From DASYRM01 sp036004405 (GTDB taxonomy: Bacteria; Acidobacteriota; Vicinamibacteria; Vicinamibacterales; UBA2999), in the NCBI GenBank assembly GCA_036004405.1, contig DASYRM010000151.1, forward strand, positions 1 to 64,000: 64,000 nt of DNA, read 5' to 3'. Position 1 is the stretch's first letter; the number at the start of each line of letters is the position of its first letter. The translations under genes were made by a program, and so were the position numbers. The notes beneath the pieces are model-generated. The model ran no database searches, was not told where the DNA came from, and worked only from the letters and a program-made list of their open reading frames with translations. This document shows, piece after piece, positions 1 to 10,423 of the stretch.

Positions 1-120
1 TACCGCGACCTCGGGAGCCAGCACTTCGAACGGCTCGACCGCGCTCATGCGACACGACGACTCGTCACGCGTCTCGAAACGCTTGGCTACCGCGTCCAGC
101 TACAGGACGCCGTCGCCTAG
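1..120 (+). CDS. C-terminal end of an IS110-type transposase (partial, runs off left edge)
   Basis: Reading from base 1, an open frame of 39 codons ends at TAG 118-120. Its residues (YRDLGSQHFERLD, then RRLVTRLETLGYRVQLQ) resemble the tail of many IS110-family transposases, where a Y-x-D-L-G-x-x-(H/Y)-F segment is followed by a basic helix and a final LGYxVxL. Only this tail is visible, so the catalytic DEDD and serine regions cannot be checked. It is convergent with the next gene and their stop codons share the bases CTAG. It could be an intact insertion sequence continuing leftwards or a remnant. Confidence 0.55.
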   Translation, partial: YRDLGSQHFERLDRAHATRRLVTRLETLGYRVQLQDAVA

Positions 121-1115
121 GGGATGGAGTTTCGTCTCAGCTCGACTCGGGTCGTGGCTCCCGAGACACGGCGCGTCCAGTACCCGGCCAACACACCGTC
201 CACGACGAGCGGGTGCTCGAAGGCGTTCAGCCCGGCGATGCCGCCGCGCGGCGCCGGACCGTGCGGCAGCAGCAGGTCCCGGTCCTTGTAAGCAATCACG
301 TACTCGTCGTAGTTGGGCAGCAGAAACGTGGCGGGCGGCATACGGGCCGCGCCATCCCAGTCCGCCGCCCAGTAGGTCAGCCCATCGATCTCGCGGCGCT
401 CGAGCGACGCGTGCTCGACGCCCTTCTTCGCCTGCGCCACGGTGAGGCCCGACCACCACACGAAGTCGCGCAGCGTCGCCGGCCCGTGGCTGGCGAAGTA
501 GCGCGACGCGAGCTCGCCGAGCGGATCGCGCGGCGTGCGGGCCCCTGCGCCTGGCGCGCGCTCGTCGAGGAGCGCATAGGTGAGCTGCTTGCCGCGCACG
601 GGCCCGCTGCACATCACCTGCTCCAGCTCCGCGTGAATGGTCAGCAGCCCCAGCCGGGGCCCGCGCGCTTCGATGCCGCGTTTTGCCAGCGCCGCCGCCA
701 GCTCGGTGCGGGTGCGGAAGCGACCGCCCTGGAGCTCCGACGCCAGCACCTTGTGGACGCGCGACACCGTCTTCGCGTCCAGCCCGTACTGCCGGTAGTA
801 GAACGCGCTCGCCTGGTGCACGCGCGGCGCGGTGAGGGCCAGCATCCAGCGGAGGTCGGCCGGGGTGACGAAGTGCCACGTCGGACGCATGACGTGCGTG
901 CGCAGGATGTCCCCGCGATCGAAGGCGGCCTCCACCGCGGCATCGTCGAGGCCTTTGGCGCGCAGGCCGATGGCCCACTTCGCGCCGATGAAGTCCTGCG
1001 CCTGCACCGCGCACAGACGCTCGACGACGGCCGCGGCGCTGCGAGGCGCGGCCGACGGTCGTGCGAGCCAATGGTTGTGGAGACGGGCGGCGAGAATTGT
1101 CGCGGCGCGAGGCAT
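117..1115 (-). CDS. Winged-helix DNA-binding protein of the AlkZ/YcaQ-like family (HTH_42)
   Basis: This is a protein of about 332 residues with the signature of the HTH_42 (formerly DUF1006) family. Near residue 38 it has a Q-A-Q-D segment, matching the QxQ motif reported as catalytic in AlkZ-type DNA glycosylases. It also has a TWHFVTPxDLRWM block and a late LLPNYDEY block. Family members act on alkylated or cross-linked DNA, so base-excision repair is the best guess. I chose the ATG at 1115 because the more upstream ATG at 1133 lies inside a palindromic repeat arm. No partner gene is adjacent, and the protein probably acts alone in the cytoplasm. Confidence 0.72.
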   Translation of the reverse strand: MPRAATILAARLHNHWLARPSAAPRSAAAVVERLCAVQAQDFIGAKWAIGLRAKGLDDAAVEAAFDRGDILRTHVMRPTWHFVTPADLRWMLALTAPRVHQASAFYYRQYGLDAKTVSRVHKVLASELQGGRFRTRTELAAALAKRGIEARGPRLGLLTIHAELEQVMCSGPVRGKQLTYALLDERAPGAGARTPRDPLGELASRYFASHGPATLRDFVWWSGLTVAQAKKGVEHASLERREIDGLTYWAADWDGAARMPPATFLLPNYDEYVIAYKDRDLLLPHGPAPRGGIAGLNAFEHPLVVDGVLAGYWTRRVSGATTRVELRRNSIP

Positions 1116-1125
1116 GACACTGGTC

Positions 1126-1152
1126 GGGCACATCTAAAGATGTGCCCCTACG
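1126..1152 (-). repeat. REP-like palindrome (GTAG type), copy 1
   Basis: The 10-bp arms GGGCACATCT and AGATGTGCCC surround a 2-nt AA loop and are followed by CTACG, which reads GTAG before the palindrome on the minus strand. It lies between the wHTH gene and the TonB receptor gene and contains a misleading ATG. The stem differs from the common GGGCCGCC stem but matches the copy at 54868 almost exactly. Confidence 0.75.
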
Positions 1153-1162
1153 AGGATAGCGG

Positions 1163-3612
1163 TCAGAAGCGCACGCGCAGCCCCGCCCAGGCGCGAATCG
1201 GCGCGCCGGGCGCGTAGAACGTGCTGTGGGTCAGAGGAAACTCGCCGCCGACGGGGGGAAACGGACGGGCGACGAACGTCCCCGCTGCCGTGAACGCGGT
1301 CGAACCGAGCAGGGCCGCGGTCGAGTAGCGGCGATCGAACAGGTTGTTCACCTGGCCGGTGATCGTGAGCCACCGCGTCAGAGCATAACGCGCGCCCAGG
1401 TTGACCACCGTGTACGGCTCGGTGCCGCCGGGACCGAGGTAGTAGACGCGGTCGGCCTCGTGATGACCGTTCTCGTTGCCGCGCGCGACGACCCCCGAGA
1501 GCGCCATCAGATCGACGTCAACACCCAGCGCGCCCGTCACCTGGACCTCGGCGTAGACCTTCAGCATGTGGCGCGGGATGAGGGGCATTCGATCCCCAGG
1601 CTCGATGTCGATCGCGCCCTCGAGCCCGGGGGCGGCCGCGTCGCTGGCGCTGTTGCTCTCGCCGTTCACCTGTTCCGGGCTCTGAAACGTCGCGGAGAGA
1701 AATGTGTAGCCGGCACCCACGTCGGCCCGGCCGGCACGGGTCCGCGCGCCAAGCTCCACGCCCTCGCGCCGCGTCCGGCCGAAGTTCTCGAAGTAGCCGA
1801 ACCCGGTCTGTTCGGACTGCACGAAGAGGATGTCGTCGCGATTGGCGGCGCGGAAATAGGCGGCGTTCCAGGCCACGCCGTGCGCATGCCCGCGCACGCC
1901 GGTATCGAGCGTGCGGGTGACCACCTGCGACAGCGGCGGATCGCCCGCCATGGCATTCGGCAGCTTGCAGGGCTGATCGGGATCGGCGCAGCCGAGCTCG
2001 ATCGAGGTCGCGGCGCGGCTGCCCTCGTCGTACCCGGCGTACACGTTGACGGCGCGCGAGGCGTTCACGGTGACGCCGGCGGCCGGGTTGAACCGCGAGA
2101 ACACGTGCGACCCGTCGAGCGACCCGTCGCCGCCGCCCGGCCGGATGCCGTCGCGGTTGTCCACGGTGGTGCGGTTGTAGCGGCCGGCTACCGTCAGGTG
2201 CACCCGATCGGCGAACGACAACGTGTCGGAGGCATAGAGGCTCCACGTCCTGGTGAGACCGTCGAGATCCACGCGCGTGTCGTAGGGGTCGCCGTCCACC
2301 GTGCCGCCGGTGACGCCGCCGTCGCCGAAGGCGCTCACGCCGGTGATGCTGCGATCCGGATTCAGATAGCCGAGCTGCGACGACTGCGTGAACGCCGCCC
2401 GGCTGCGGTCGAACGCGGCGCCGGCCGTGAGCTGATTGCGGCGGTCTGCCATCGAGTCGAACCGTGTGAGCTGACCTGAGAGGCCGGCTTGTGCTGCCGC
2501 GTCTGCGTCCGGTTGAGCAGACCGTTGCACTTTTCGGCCGGCTCGTCGTTCAGCAGCACGTTGCTGAGGCAGCGGCTCGAGGGAAACGGCGTGTTCGCGG
2601 CCGACTCGCCCGGCTGAAACAGGTTCTGGTCGAGCGACGCCTCGTTGACGTCGCCGTTGAAGGTCCGCGTGTCGATATCGCGGTAGTACGCGTTGCCGGT
2701 GAAGCCGAGGGTGGCGGAGCCCGCGTGACGGAACGCCGCGTTGACGAAGGTGGCGTGATTCCGGGTTTCGTCTGGCTTCGTGTACACACTGGCGGCGTCC
2801 CGATCCAGGAGTCGCGTCTCCTGCAGCGCGTTCCCGTTCAAGGCGTTGCGGGCGTGCGCCACGGTCACCGCCGCCGACCCACGCGGACGTTCCCAGCCAA
2901 GCGTGCCGAAGATCTGCCGGACGTCCGACGGCGAATCGTCGCGCCACCCGTCTTCTCCGAACAGCGTGCCGGCGAGGTACCAGTTGACGCCGCCGTTGCG
3001 CGAACCGCCGTGCTCGAAGTCGAGCGCGCGGCGCACGTCGCTGCCGTAGCTGGCCTGGATGGTGGTGCCCGGCGAGGTCACCCCGCTCTTGGTGGTGACC
3101 GCCAGCGCGCCGCCCAGCGTGTTGAGGCCGAACAGCGGGTTCGACCCCGGCATCAGCGCCGTGGAGGCGATCGCCATCCGCGGAATCAGATCCCAGCTCA
3201 CCACGTCGCCGAACGGCTGGTTCAACCGCACGCCGTCCATGTAGACCGACAGGCCCTGCGGCGTGCCGAGCAGCGGCGACGCCGTGTAGCCGCGATAGTT
3301 GACGTCGGGCTGAAACGCGTTGCCCTGCATCTCGTTCACGTGCACGCCCTGCAGCCGCCGGTTGGCGAAGTCCGAGAGGTCGAGCGCCCCGCTCCGGTCC
3401 AGATCCGCCGCGGTCGAGGTCTGGACGGGCGCCGGCACTTGATCGACCGGCTGTTCGACGCCCGGGAGCGGCGTTGTCCCGACGACGATGACGTGGATGT
3501 CGAGCGGCTGCAGGAGCGGCGCGGGCCCAGGCGCCTGGGCATGCGCCCGAACCGCCAAAAACCCCGCAAATGCGATGGCGAGCGGCCCAGAGCGCATCAG
3601 ATTAGGTACCAT
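1163..3612 (-). pseudogene. TonB-dependent outer-membrane receptor, interrupted by one frameshift
   Basis: Two overlapping frames join into one receptor of about 815 residues. The first part (3612 down to about 2490) has a Sec signal peptide ending AHA-QA, then a plug domain (LSVYMDGVRLNQPFGD, NPLFGLNTLGGAL) and the first barrel strands up to NRTQTRQH. The frame then shifts by one base between about 2500 and 2478. The rest continues as SGQLTRF through the barrel to a terminal LRVRF, ending in Phe as beta-barrel proteins do. An extra base (or loss of two) explains the break, so it is either a recent pseudogene or a sequencing error. A healthy copy would import a siderophore, vitamin or glycan with TonB energy. 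The start is only 11 bp from the divergent malate synthase start. Confidence 0.85.
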
Positions 3613-3623
3613 AGCCGGTTGAT

Positions 3624-5522
3624 ATGCTGGACATACGACCTGATGCGCTGGCCAGTTACCCGGACGTCCTGACCGCAGAGGTCGTGACCGCCCTCCGCGA
3701 GCTGGCCCCGCTCGATGACGATCGGCATGCGGTGATGGCCGCGCGCCTGGAGCGCCGCGCCCGGAGGGCGAACAACGCAGAGAGGATCGCGTTCCTCGAT
3801 CCGGCCGGCATCATCGCACGGACGAACATCACGGTCGCCGACGCGCGCGCCGGCGCCTTCACCGGCAGCGCGATTCCGAACGACCTGCAGCGGCAGTGGA
3901 TCCAGGGCACCGGCCCCGGTGCCAAACCCTCGACCCCGGTGGACAAGAGCATCCGCAACATCTCGTACGCGCTGCTGTCGGGCGCGGACGGCTGGATGTT
4001 CGACGGCGAGGACGCGCTCGGCCAGCTCTCGACGATGGCGCTCGACAACCAGCGCAACCTGAAGCTGGCGATTCATCGCGAGGAAGTGTTCCTCGAGGCC
4101 ACCGAAGGCGTGGCCAAGGAGATGAACGCCTGGGCGCAGTCGTTCTTCGGCCGGACGATTGTCGGCGACTGGCAGAAGCAGCTCGGGTTCACCACCAAGA
4201 TCTTCCGCGCCCGCGGGCTCCACCTCGACGATCGCCACATCCGCCGCGCGGATGGCCGCGGCTTCTCCGCGTCGATCGTCGACCTCGCCACCTACGTCGT
4301 GAACAACCAGGGACGGCTGCGCGCCGAGGGGTCGTCGGTGGTGATGTACCTGCCGAAGATCCAGACGGCCGAAGAGGCGGCGCTCTGGCACGACATCATG
4401 AGCCGGCTCGAGGCGCACCTCGGCCTGCCGATCGGGACGGTCAAGGCCTACGTGCTGGTGGAGCAGCTCGAAGCGGTGTTCCAGCTGATGGAAATCCGCG
4501 CCGCGCTCGGGCTGCGCTTCATCGGCTTCAACACCGGACGCTGGGACTACATCAACAGCGTCTCGGACGCGCTGGCGTGGGACCCGGCGTTCGTCAACCC
4601 GAACATCGACGCCATCACGATGACCTACGGCTACATGCGGAACTACGAGGACCGCGTGCGCCGGGCCGTCAACACGCCGGATCAGAAGGGTCGGTTCGCG
4701 CTCTGGCAGGGCGGGATGGAACCGAACATCCCGGTGGGCTCAGCCGACGGCGTGTCGCGCGCGATGCAGCGCGCCGTCGCCGGCGGCGAGCGCGAGCAGC
4801 GCGAGGGCGCGAGCGGCAAGTGGGTGGCGCACTGGAAGATGGTGCACATCGTCCGCCCGGTGTGGGAGAAGGTCGGGCAGGCCAATCAGCTCGGGCGCGC
4901 GTTTGCACCGCTCACCTACACGGGCGAGGACGCCGCCGGGCTGACGCTGCTCGAGCCGGCGCCGCGCACGGTGCGCGGCGCGCGCGATCTGCTGAGCGTC
5001 GCCATCCAGTACGGCAACGCCTTCGGGCAGGGCATGCAGGCGGCCGCGCTCAAGCCGGCCGACTTCTTCGGCAACGACGACGTGCTCTACCTGATGGAAG
5101 ACATGGCCACCGGCGAGATCCGCCTGAGCATCCTGTGGGAGTGGCTGCACAAGGGCGCGAAGCTCACCGAGGACGACGCCGCCACCGGCGTGAAGGCGGG
5201 CGACGCGTTCACCGCCGATCTCTTCCGGCGGCTCCTGGCCGAGGAGTACGACAAGCTGCAGCGCGCCGGCAACCGCGACGTCCACGACAACTCGAAGGCG
5301 ACCACGCTGCCGATCGCACGTGAGATCGCGGAGGTATATGTCCTGGGCGACCGCAAGCTGCCCTGGTACATCGATCTGCTCAATATCAACCTGGGAGTGC
5401 ACACGCTGGCAGAGGCCAAGCGGCGGATTCAGCTGCTCGTCGATACGTTCCGCAACCAGGGCGCGCGGGTGACGCACAACCTCGACTTCGAGGACTTGAC
5501 GCCTGGAGCGAAGCCTCGCTAG
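3624..5522 (+). CDS. aceB: Malate synthase, A-type, divergent long form
   Basis: The 632-residue protein has the TIM-barrel motifs of malate synthase A: FRARGLHLDDRH near 195 (catalytic Arg), MYLPKIQTAEEA near 242, GRWDYI near 306, FALWQGGMEPNIP near 360 in place of the usual FAMGGMAAFIP, and MEDMATGEIR near 491 with the catalytic Asp. It condenses glyoxylate and acetyl-CoA to malate in the glyoxylate shunt. It is about 100 residues longer than E. coli AceB, mainly through a longer N-terminal half. No isocitrate lyase is nearby. No clear ribosome site precedes the ATG and the divergent receptor start is 11 bp away, so the true start could lie a little downstream. Confidence 0.88.
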   Translation: MLDIRPDALASYPDVLTAEVVTALRELAPLDDDRHAVMAARLERRARRANNAERIAFLDPAGIIARTNITVADARAGAFTGSAIPNDLQRQWIQGTGPGAKPSTPVDKSIRNISYALLSGADGWMFDGEDALGQLSTMALDNQRNLKLAIHREEVFLEATEGVAKEMNAWAQSFFGRTIVGDWQKQLGFTTKIFRARGLHLDDRHIRRADGRGFSASIVDLATYVVNNQGRLRAEGSSVVMYLPKIQTAEEAALWHDIMSRLEAHLGLPIGTVKAYVLVEQLEAVFQLMEIRAALGLRFIGFNTGRWDYINSVSDALAWDPAFVNPNIDAITMTYGYMRNYEDRVRRAVNTPDQKGRFALWQGGMEPNIPVGSADGVSRAMQRAVAGGEREQREGASGKWVAHWKMVHIVRPVWEKVGQANQLGRAFAPLTYTGEDAAGLTLLEPAPRTVRGARDLLSVAIQYGNAFGQGMQAAALKPADFFGNDDVLYLMEDMATGEIRLSILWEWLHKGAKLTEDDAATGVKAGDAFTADLFRRLLAEEYDKLQRAGNRDVHDNSKATTLPIAREIAEVYVLGDRKLPWYIDLLNINLGVHTLAEAKRRIQLLVDTFRNQGARVTHNLDFEDLTPGAKPR

Positions 5523-5537
5523 CTGGTAACCTGATCC

Positions 5538-6595
<1,058 letters not shown>

Positions 6596-6599
<4 letters not shown>

Positions 6600-7447
6600 C
6601 CGTGCAGAGGTTCGCGTGGCTCGCGGGTGCCGCCGGGTGGCTTCTGACCGCGGGGCTTTCCGCGTCGATCGGCGCGCAAGCCACGCGACGTCCCGCCGGC
6701 GGCGCGGGCGCTCCGGCCGTGGACGGCGCCGCGCTCTTCGCCATGACCTGTCAGGTGTGCCACGGTCAGGCCGGGTTGGGCGGTGTCGGTCCAGCGCTCC
6801 GCGGCGCAAAGTTCACCACGCCGTTCGTGCGCAAGACGCTCATCGAGGGACGGCCGGGAACGATGATGCCCGGTTTCAGCTCGACGCTGCCGCCGCGGGA
6901 TATCACCGAGATCGCGCGCTATGTCGTGCAGCTCCAATCGCCCGAAGGCCCGGCCCCGCCGGGCCTTCGCGGCGACCCGGTGGCGGGCGAATCCGTGTTC
7001 TTCATGCGCGGGTCGGCCCGAAGCTGTTCCGTCTGCCATTCCGTGGAGGGGCGCGGCGGATCCGTCGGTCCCGATCTGATGGCCAAGGTGGCGCGGCAGT
7101 CGCCGAAGCAGATCTTTCAGAAGATCATCGTCGTGCCGCATCGCTCGACCGACCCGGCCTACCGGACGATGCGACTGACCACGAAGACCGGTAGCATTTT
7201 GACCGGCATCAAATCGGGCGAAAACGCCGAGGCGGTGTTCTTCTACGACACCGCGTCGCTGCCGCCGATGCTGCGGACCATCCCCAAAACCGACATCGCC
7301 TCCTCGGCGCAGCACAACGAAAGCGTGATGCCGACCGACTACGCGTCGCGGCTCACCCTGCAGCAGCTTCTCGACGTGGTGGCTTTCCTCAGGCAGGCCA
7401 GCGGTGACCGGAACGCCACCGTCACCCTCGCCGACGTCGCCAACTAG
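6596..7447 (+). CDS. Secreted di-haem cytochrome c
   Basis: The 283-residue protein starts at an ATG overlapping the previous stop (ATGA). A signal peptide (LAGAAGWLLTAGLSASIGAQA) is followed by two c-type haem sites, CQVCH at 52-56 and CSVCH at 144-148. Candidate sixth ligands are Met residues in segments such as GTMMPGFSS. The first domain looks like the class I cytochrome of quinoprotein dehydrogenases. The second half (IIVVPHRSTDPAYRTMRLTTKTG) resembles the extended haem domain seen with PQQ and planctomycete-type cytochromes. It should carry electrons in the periplasm. It is transcribed with aroG only by position; no functional link is evident. Confidence 0.85.
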
Positions 7448-7508
7448 GACCTGAAGGTCTGCGTCAATTTCGGATACTCTTGCGTTGGCTCGAACGTCGG
7501 GCGCGCGC

Positions 7509-10136
7509 ATGACACGGACGGACACTGTCAAGCTTCGCGAGCAGTCGTGGACACGGCGTTACGGGCTGGCCTTCTTGTGGACGGCCGCCGCCGCCTGGGT
7601 GACCGTCAGCTGGGCACCCGCCACGGCCCGCCCCTACACCGCGCCGCTTGCCGCCGTCATCCTTGCGGCGTGGTTCAGCGGCTTCCGGCCGGCTCTTTTC
7701 TCTCTGGCCCTCTCGACGCTCGCGATCAACATCTATCTGGCCGAGATGCGGCCCGAGCCCTGGGGGGTCGCGGACCTGGTTCGCACCGCGCTCTTCGCCG
7801 GCATCGCCCTGCTCATCACGGCGTTCGCGCGGGCGCGCGAGTCGTCGGAGCGCGAGGCGCGGCGCCAGGCCGCGCACCTCGAAGCGATGTTCGGTCAGGC
7901 GTCGCTCGGCATCTCGCGGCTGTCGCTCGATGGACGGCTGACGCGCGTGAACCGCTGCATGGCCGACATCATCGGCCGCTCGATCGAGGACTCCGTCGGG
8001 CTGATGTGCGAGCAGATCACACACCCGGACGACTGGCCCTCGCACGCGCGGCTGATCGAACAGGTGGCCGGCGGCTCGCTCAAGGAAATCGCCATCGACA
8101 AGCGCTACCTCCGCCCCAACGGCACCTCAGTATGGGTGCACGTGTCGATGGCGCCGCTGCTCGACGACCAGGGGCAGGCCGAAGGCTTGATTGCCATCGT
8201 CGAGGACATCGCGGAACGCCACGAAGCCGAGGACCTGCTCCGCGCCAGCGAGAACCGCTACCGCTCCCTCGTGGACGCAACGACGGCCATCGTGTGGACC
8301 GCGGATGCGTCGGGCTCGTTTACCGTGCCGCAGGAATCGTGGCAGGCCTCAACCGGGCAGGACGCGGGGCGCTACGCGGGCTTCGGCTGGGCGGCGGCCA
8401 TTCATCCCGAAGATCGCGCGCGCGTGCAGGCGCTGTGGAAGGACGCGCTGGCCCGGCCGCGAGCGGTGGACACGGAGACGCGGATCTGGAACTCGCCGAC
8501 GCTGTCGTACCGCTGGTACAGCGCGCGTGTGGTGCCGCGCTTCGACGCCGATGGCGCCGTGGAGGAATGGGTCGGCGCCTGCACCGACATTCACGAGCGG
8601 CGCGTGGCCGAGATCCAGTTGCGCGAGAGCGAGGAACGCGCGCGGCTGGCGCTGGACATCGCGCAGCTCGGCACGATGACCTGGGTGTCCGACGACGACG
8701 ACGTGCTGGCCGATCCGCGGTGCCGCGAAATCTGCGGGCTGCCGGCGAGCGGCGCGATCGCCCTGGCCGACCTGGAGGTGCGGATCCATCCGGGCGACCG
8801 CGCGCATGTGCTGACCGGGCTATCGGACGCCGCCACGTACGCACGGCCCTATGCGGAGGAGTTCCGGTTCGAGCACCCAGACGGCGCGGTTCGCTGGGTA
8901 GTGGCCCGAGGCGACGTCGTCACGCGACCGGGCAACACGACGGTGCCGGTGAGGGTCCTGCTGTTGTCGCTGATGGACGTCACGGAGCGGCGGCTCGCGG
9001 AAGAGGGTCTCAAGCAGGCCGACCGGGAGAAGGACGACTTCCTGGCGCTGCTCGCCCACGAGCTGCGCAATCCGCTGGCGCCCATCCGCACCGCCGTGCA
9101 GCTGCTGAAGATGCGGAAGCAGCCCGACATCGAAGGCCAGCGGCTGCATGCGGTGATCGATCGCCAGGTGCAGCACCTGGTACGCATGGTGGACGATCTG
9201 CTGGACGTGTCGCGCGTGCTGCGAGGCAAGGTGGGGCTCCGGCGCGAGCCGATCGAGATCGCCGACGCGATTGCGATTGCGGTGGAAACGTCGCGACCGC
9301 TCATCGACGCGCAGAAGCAGCACCTGCAGCTGACCCTGCCGGGCAATCCGGTAACCGTACACGGCGACGCCGTCCGGCTGTCGCAGGTCATCGCCAACCT
9401 GTTGAACAACGCCAGCAAGTACTCCGACACTGGCGCGACCATTCAGCTGGCCGCCACCCAGACCAACGACGAGGTGGTGATCGAGGTACGCGACGCCGGC
9501 GCCGGCATTCCCGGGGATGTCCTCCCGCGCGTCTTCGAGCCGTTCGTGCAGGCCGACCGGTCGCTGGAGCGCTCGCGGGGCGGCCTGGGCATCGGCCTGA
9601 CGCTGGTCAAGAAGATCGTGGAGCTGCACCACGGGCAGGTGGCGGCCGAGAGCGCCGGGCTCGGCCAGGGCAGTGCATTCACGATCCGGCTGCCGGCGCA
9701 CGCCGGCACCCCACTGGCGGCGCACGCCGCCGAACAGCCGCCGGTCATCGCGTTCCCCGCGCGCGTGCTCGTCGTGGACGACAACGTGGACGCCGCCGAG
9801 AGCCTGGCCTTGCTGCTGCAGTCCGACGGCCACACGGTGAGCGTGGCCCACACCGGCGTGGACGCGGTGCGGCGCGCCGAGTCGTGGCTGCCCGACATCG
9901 CGGTGCTCGACGTGGGTCTGCCGGGCATGAACGGCTACGAGGTGGCCAGCCTGCTGCGGCAGCGCGGCGACGCCTGCCCCGAGCTGATTGCCGTCACCGG
10001 CTACGGCCAGTCGGCCGACACCAAACGCGCGCTCGACGCGGGATTCCGCTTCCACCTCGTGAAGCCGGTGGACGCGCGCGACCTCACCACGGCGATCGCC
10101 CGCTGCGCCGTCAGCCGCCAGGCCCGCCGGGCCTGA
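7509..10136 (+). CDS. Membrane-bound hybrid histidine kinase with PAS repeats and receiver
   Basis: The order is an N-terminal membrane region of about four helices (DUF4118/KdpD-like), three PAS/PAC units (about residues 120-240, 245-375 and 380-500), a HisKA domain with phospho-acceptor His in LLAHELRNPLAP (about 517), an HATPase with NLLNNASKYS and DAGAGIPGD, and a C-terminal receiver with VVDDNVDAAES and phospho-acceptor Asp in AVLDVGLPG. All residues needed for kinase and phosphorelay activity are visible. No output partner is adjacent. A TTG at 7485 gives eight more residues; ATG 7509 was preferred. The signal sensed is unknown. Confidence 0.9.
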   Translation: MTRTDTVKLREQSWTRRYGLAFLWTAAAAWVTVSWAPATARPYTAPLAAVILAAWFSGFRPALFSLALSTLAINIYLAEMRPEPWGVADLVRTALFAGIALLITAFARARESSEREARRQAAHLEAMFGQASLGISRLSLDGRLTRVNRCMADIIGRSIEDSVGLMCEQITHPDDWPSHARLIEQVAGGSLKEIAIDKRYLRPNGTSVWVHVSMAPLLDDQGQAEGLIAIVEDIAERHEAEDLLRASENRYRSLVDATTAIVWTADASGSFTVPQESWQASTGQDAGRYAGFGWAAAIHPEDRARVQALWKDALARPRAVDTETRIWNSPTLSYRWYSARVVPRFDADGAVEEWVGACTDIHERRVAEIQLRESEERARLALDIAQLGTMTWVSDDDDVLADPRCREICGLPASGAIALADLEVRIHPGDRAHVLTGLSDAATYARPYAEEFRFEHPDGAVRWVVARGDVVTRPGNTTVPVRVLLLSLMDVTERRLAEEGLKQADREKDDFLALLAHELRNPLAPIRTAVQLLKMRKQPDIEGQRLHAVIDRQVQHLVRMVDDLLDVSRVLRGKVGLRREPIEIADAIAIAVETSRPLIDAQKQHLQLTLPGNPVTVHGDAVRLSQVIANLLNNASKYSDTGATIQLAATQTNDEVVIEVRDAGAGIPGDVLPRVFEPFVQADRSLERSRGGLGIGLTLVKKIVELHHGQVAAESAGLGQGSAFTIRLPAHAGTPLAAHAAEQPPVIAFPARVLVVDDNVDAAESLALLLQSDGHTVSVAHTGVDAVRRAESWLPDIAVLDVGLPGMNGYEVASLLRQRGDACPELIAVTGYGQSADTKRALDAGFRFHLVKPVDARDLTTAIARCAVSRQARRA

Positions 10137-10162
10137 GCGCCGGGCCTCACCAGTGGTAGCTT

Positions 10163-10183
10163 GATGGTATGCGTACTACCATC
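10163..10183. promoter_or_regulatory. Putative VapB operator overlapping the antitoxin start codon
   Basis: A perfect inverted repeat, GATGGTA and TACCATC separated by 7 nt, spans the ATG of the AbrB-type antitoxin (10169). A further TGGTA half site sits 12 bp upstream at 10154. AbrB-type antitoxins commonly repress their own operons at such dyads, so autoregulation by VapB alone or VapBC is inferred. Confidence 0.5.
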
Positions 10184-10423
10184 GACAAGGCAGGTCGGCT
10201 GGTGATCCCGGCCGCAATCCGGGACAGAGCCGGCCTCGCACCTGGAACCACAATCGAGATTTCCCTCGACGAAACCGGGGTCCGGCTGGAACGTATTGCC
10301 CCCGGCCCGCGCCTCGTGCGCGTCGGGAAGCGGCTGGTGGCTCGGCCCACGGCGAGCGCAGACTCCCGGCCCGAGATCGACATTGCGGCGCTGGTCGAGG
10401 AAGAACGGAGCCGATGGCCGTAG
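10169..10423 (+). CDS. vapB: AbrB/SpoVT-type antitoxin of a VapBC pair
   Basis: The 84-residue protein has a swapped-hairpin AbrB domain in the first 45 residues (TTIDKAGRLVIPAAIRD, then APGTTIEIS), the classic DNA-binding fold of this antitoxin class. The C-terminal acidic and Arg-rich tail (EIDIAALVEEERSRW) would wrap around the toxin. It overlaps the PIN toxin by 10 nt, so the two are translationally coupled. A palindrome over its start codon suggests self-repression. Confidence 0.9.
   Translation: MRTTIDKAGRLVIPAAIRDRAGLAPGTTIEISLDETGVRLERIAPGPRLVRVGKRLVARPTASADSRPEIDIAALVEEERSRWP

Noticed and set aside
1115..1133. Upstream ATG for the AlkZ-like gene
   Set aside because: It is inside a palindromic repeat arm and adds residues not expected for the family.
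7470..7487. Leaderless promoter (GATACT) for the hybrid kinase with TTG start
   Set aside because: The spacing fits but no -35 is visible and an ATG 24 bp later is as likely; not enough support to report.
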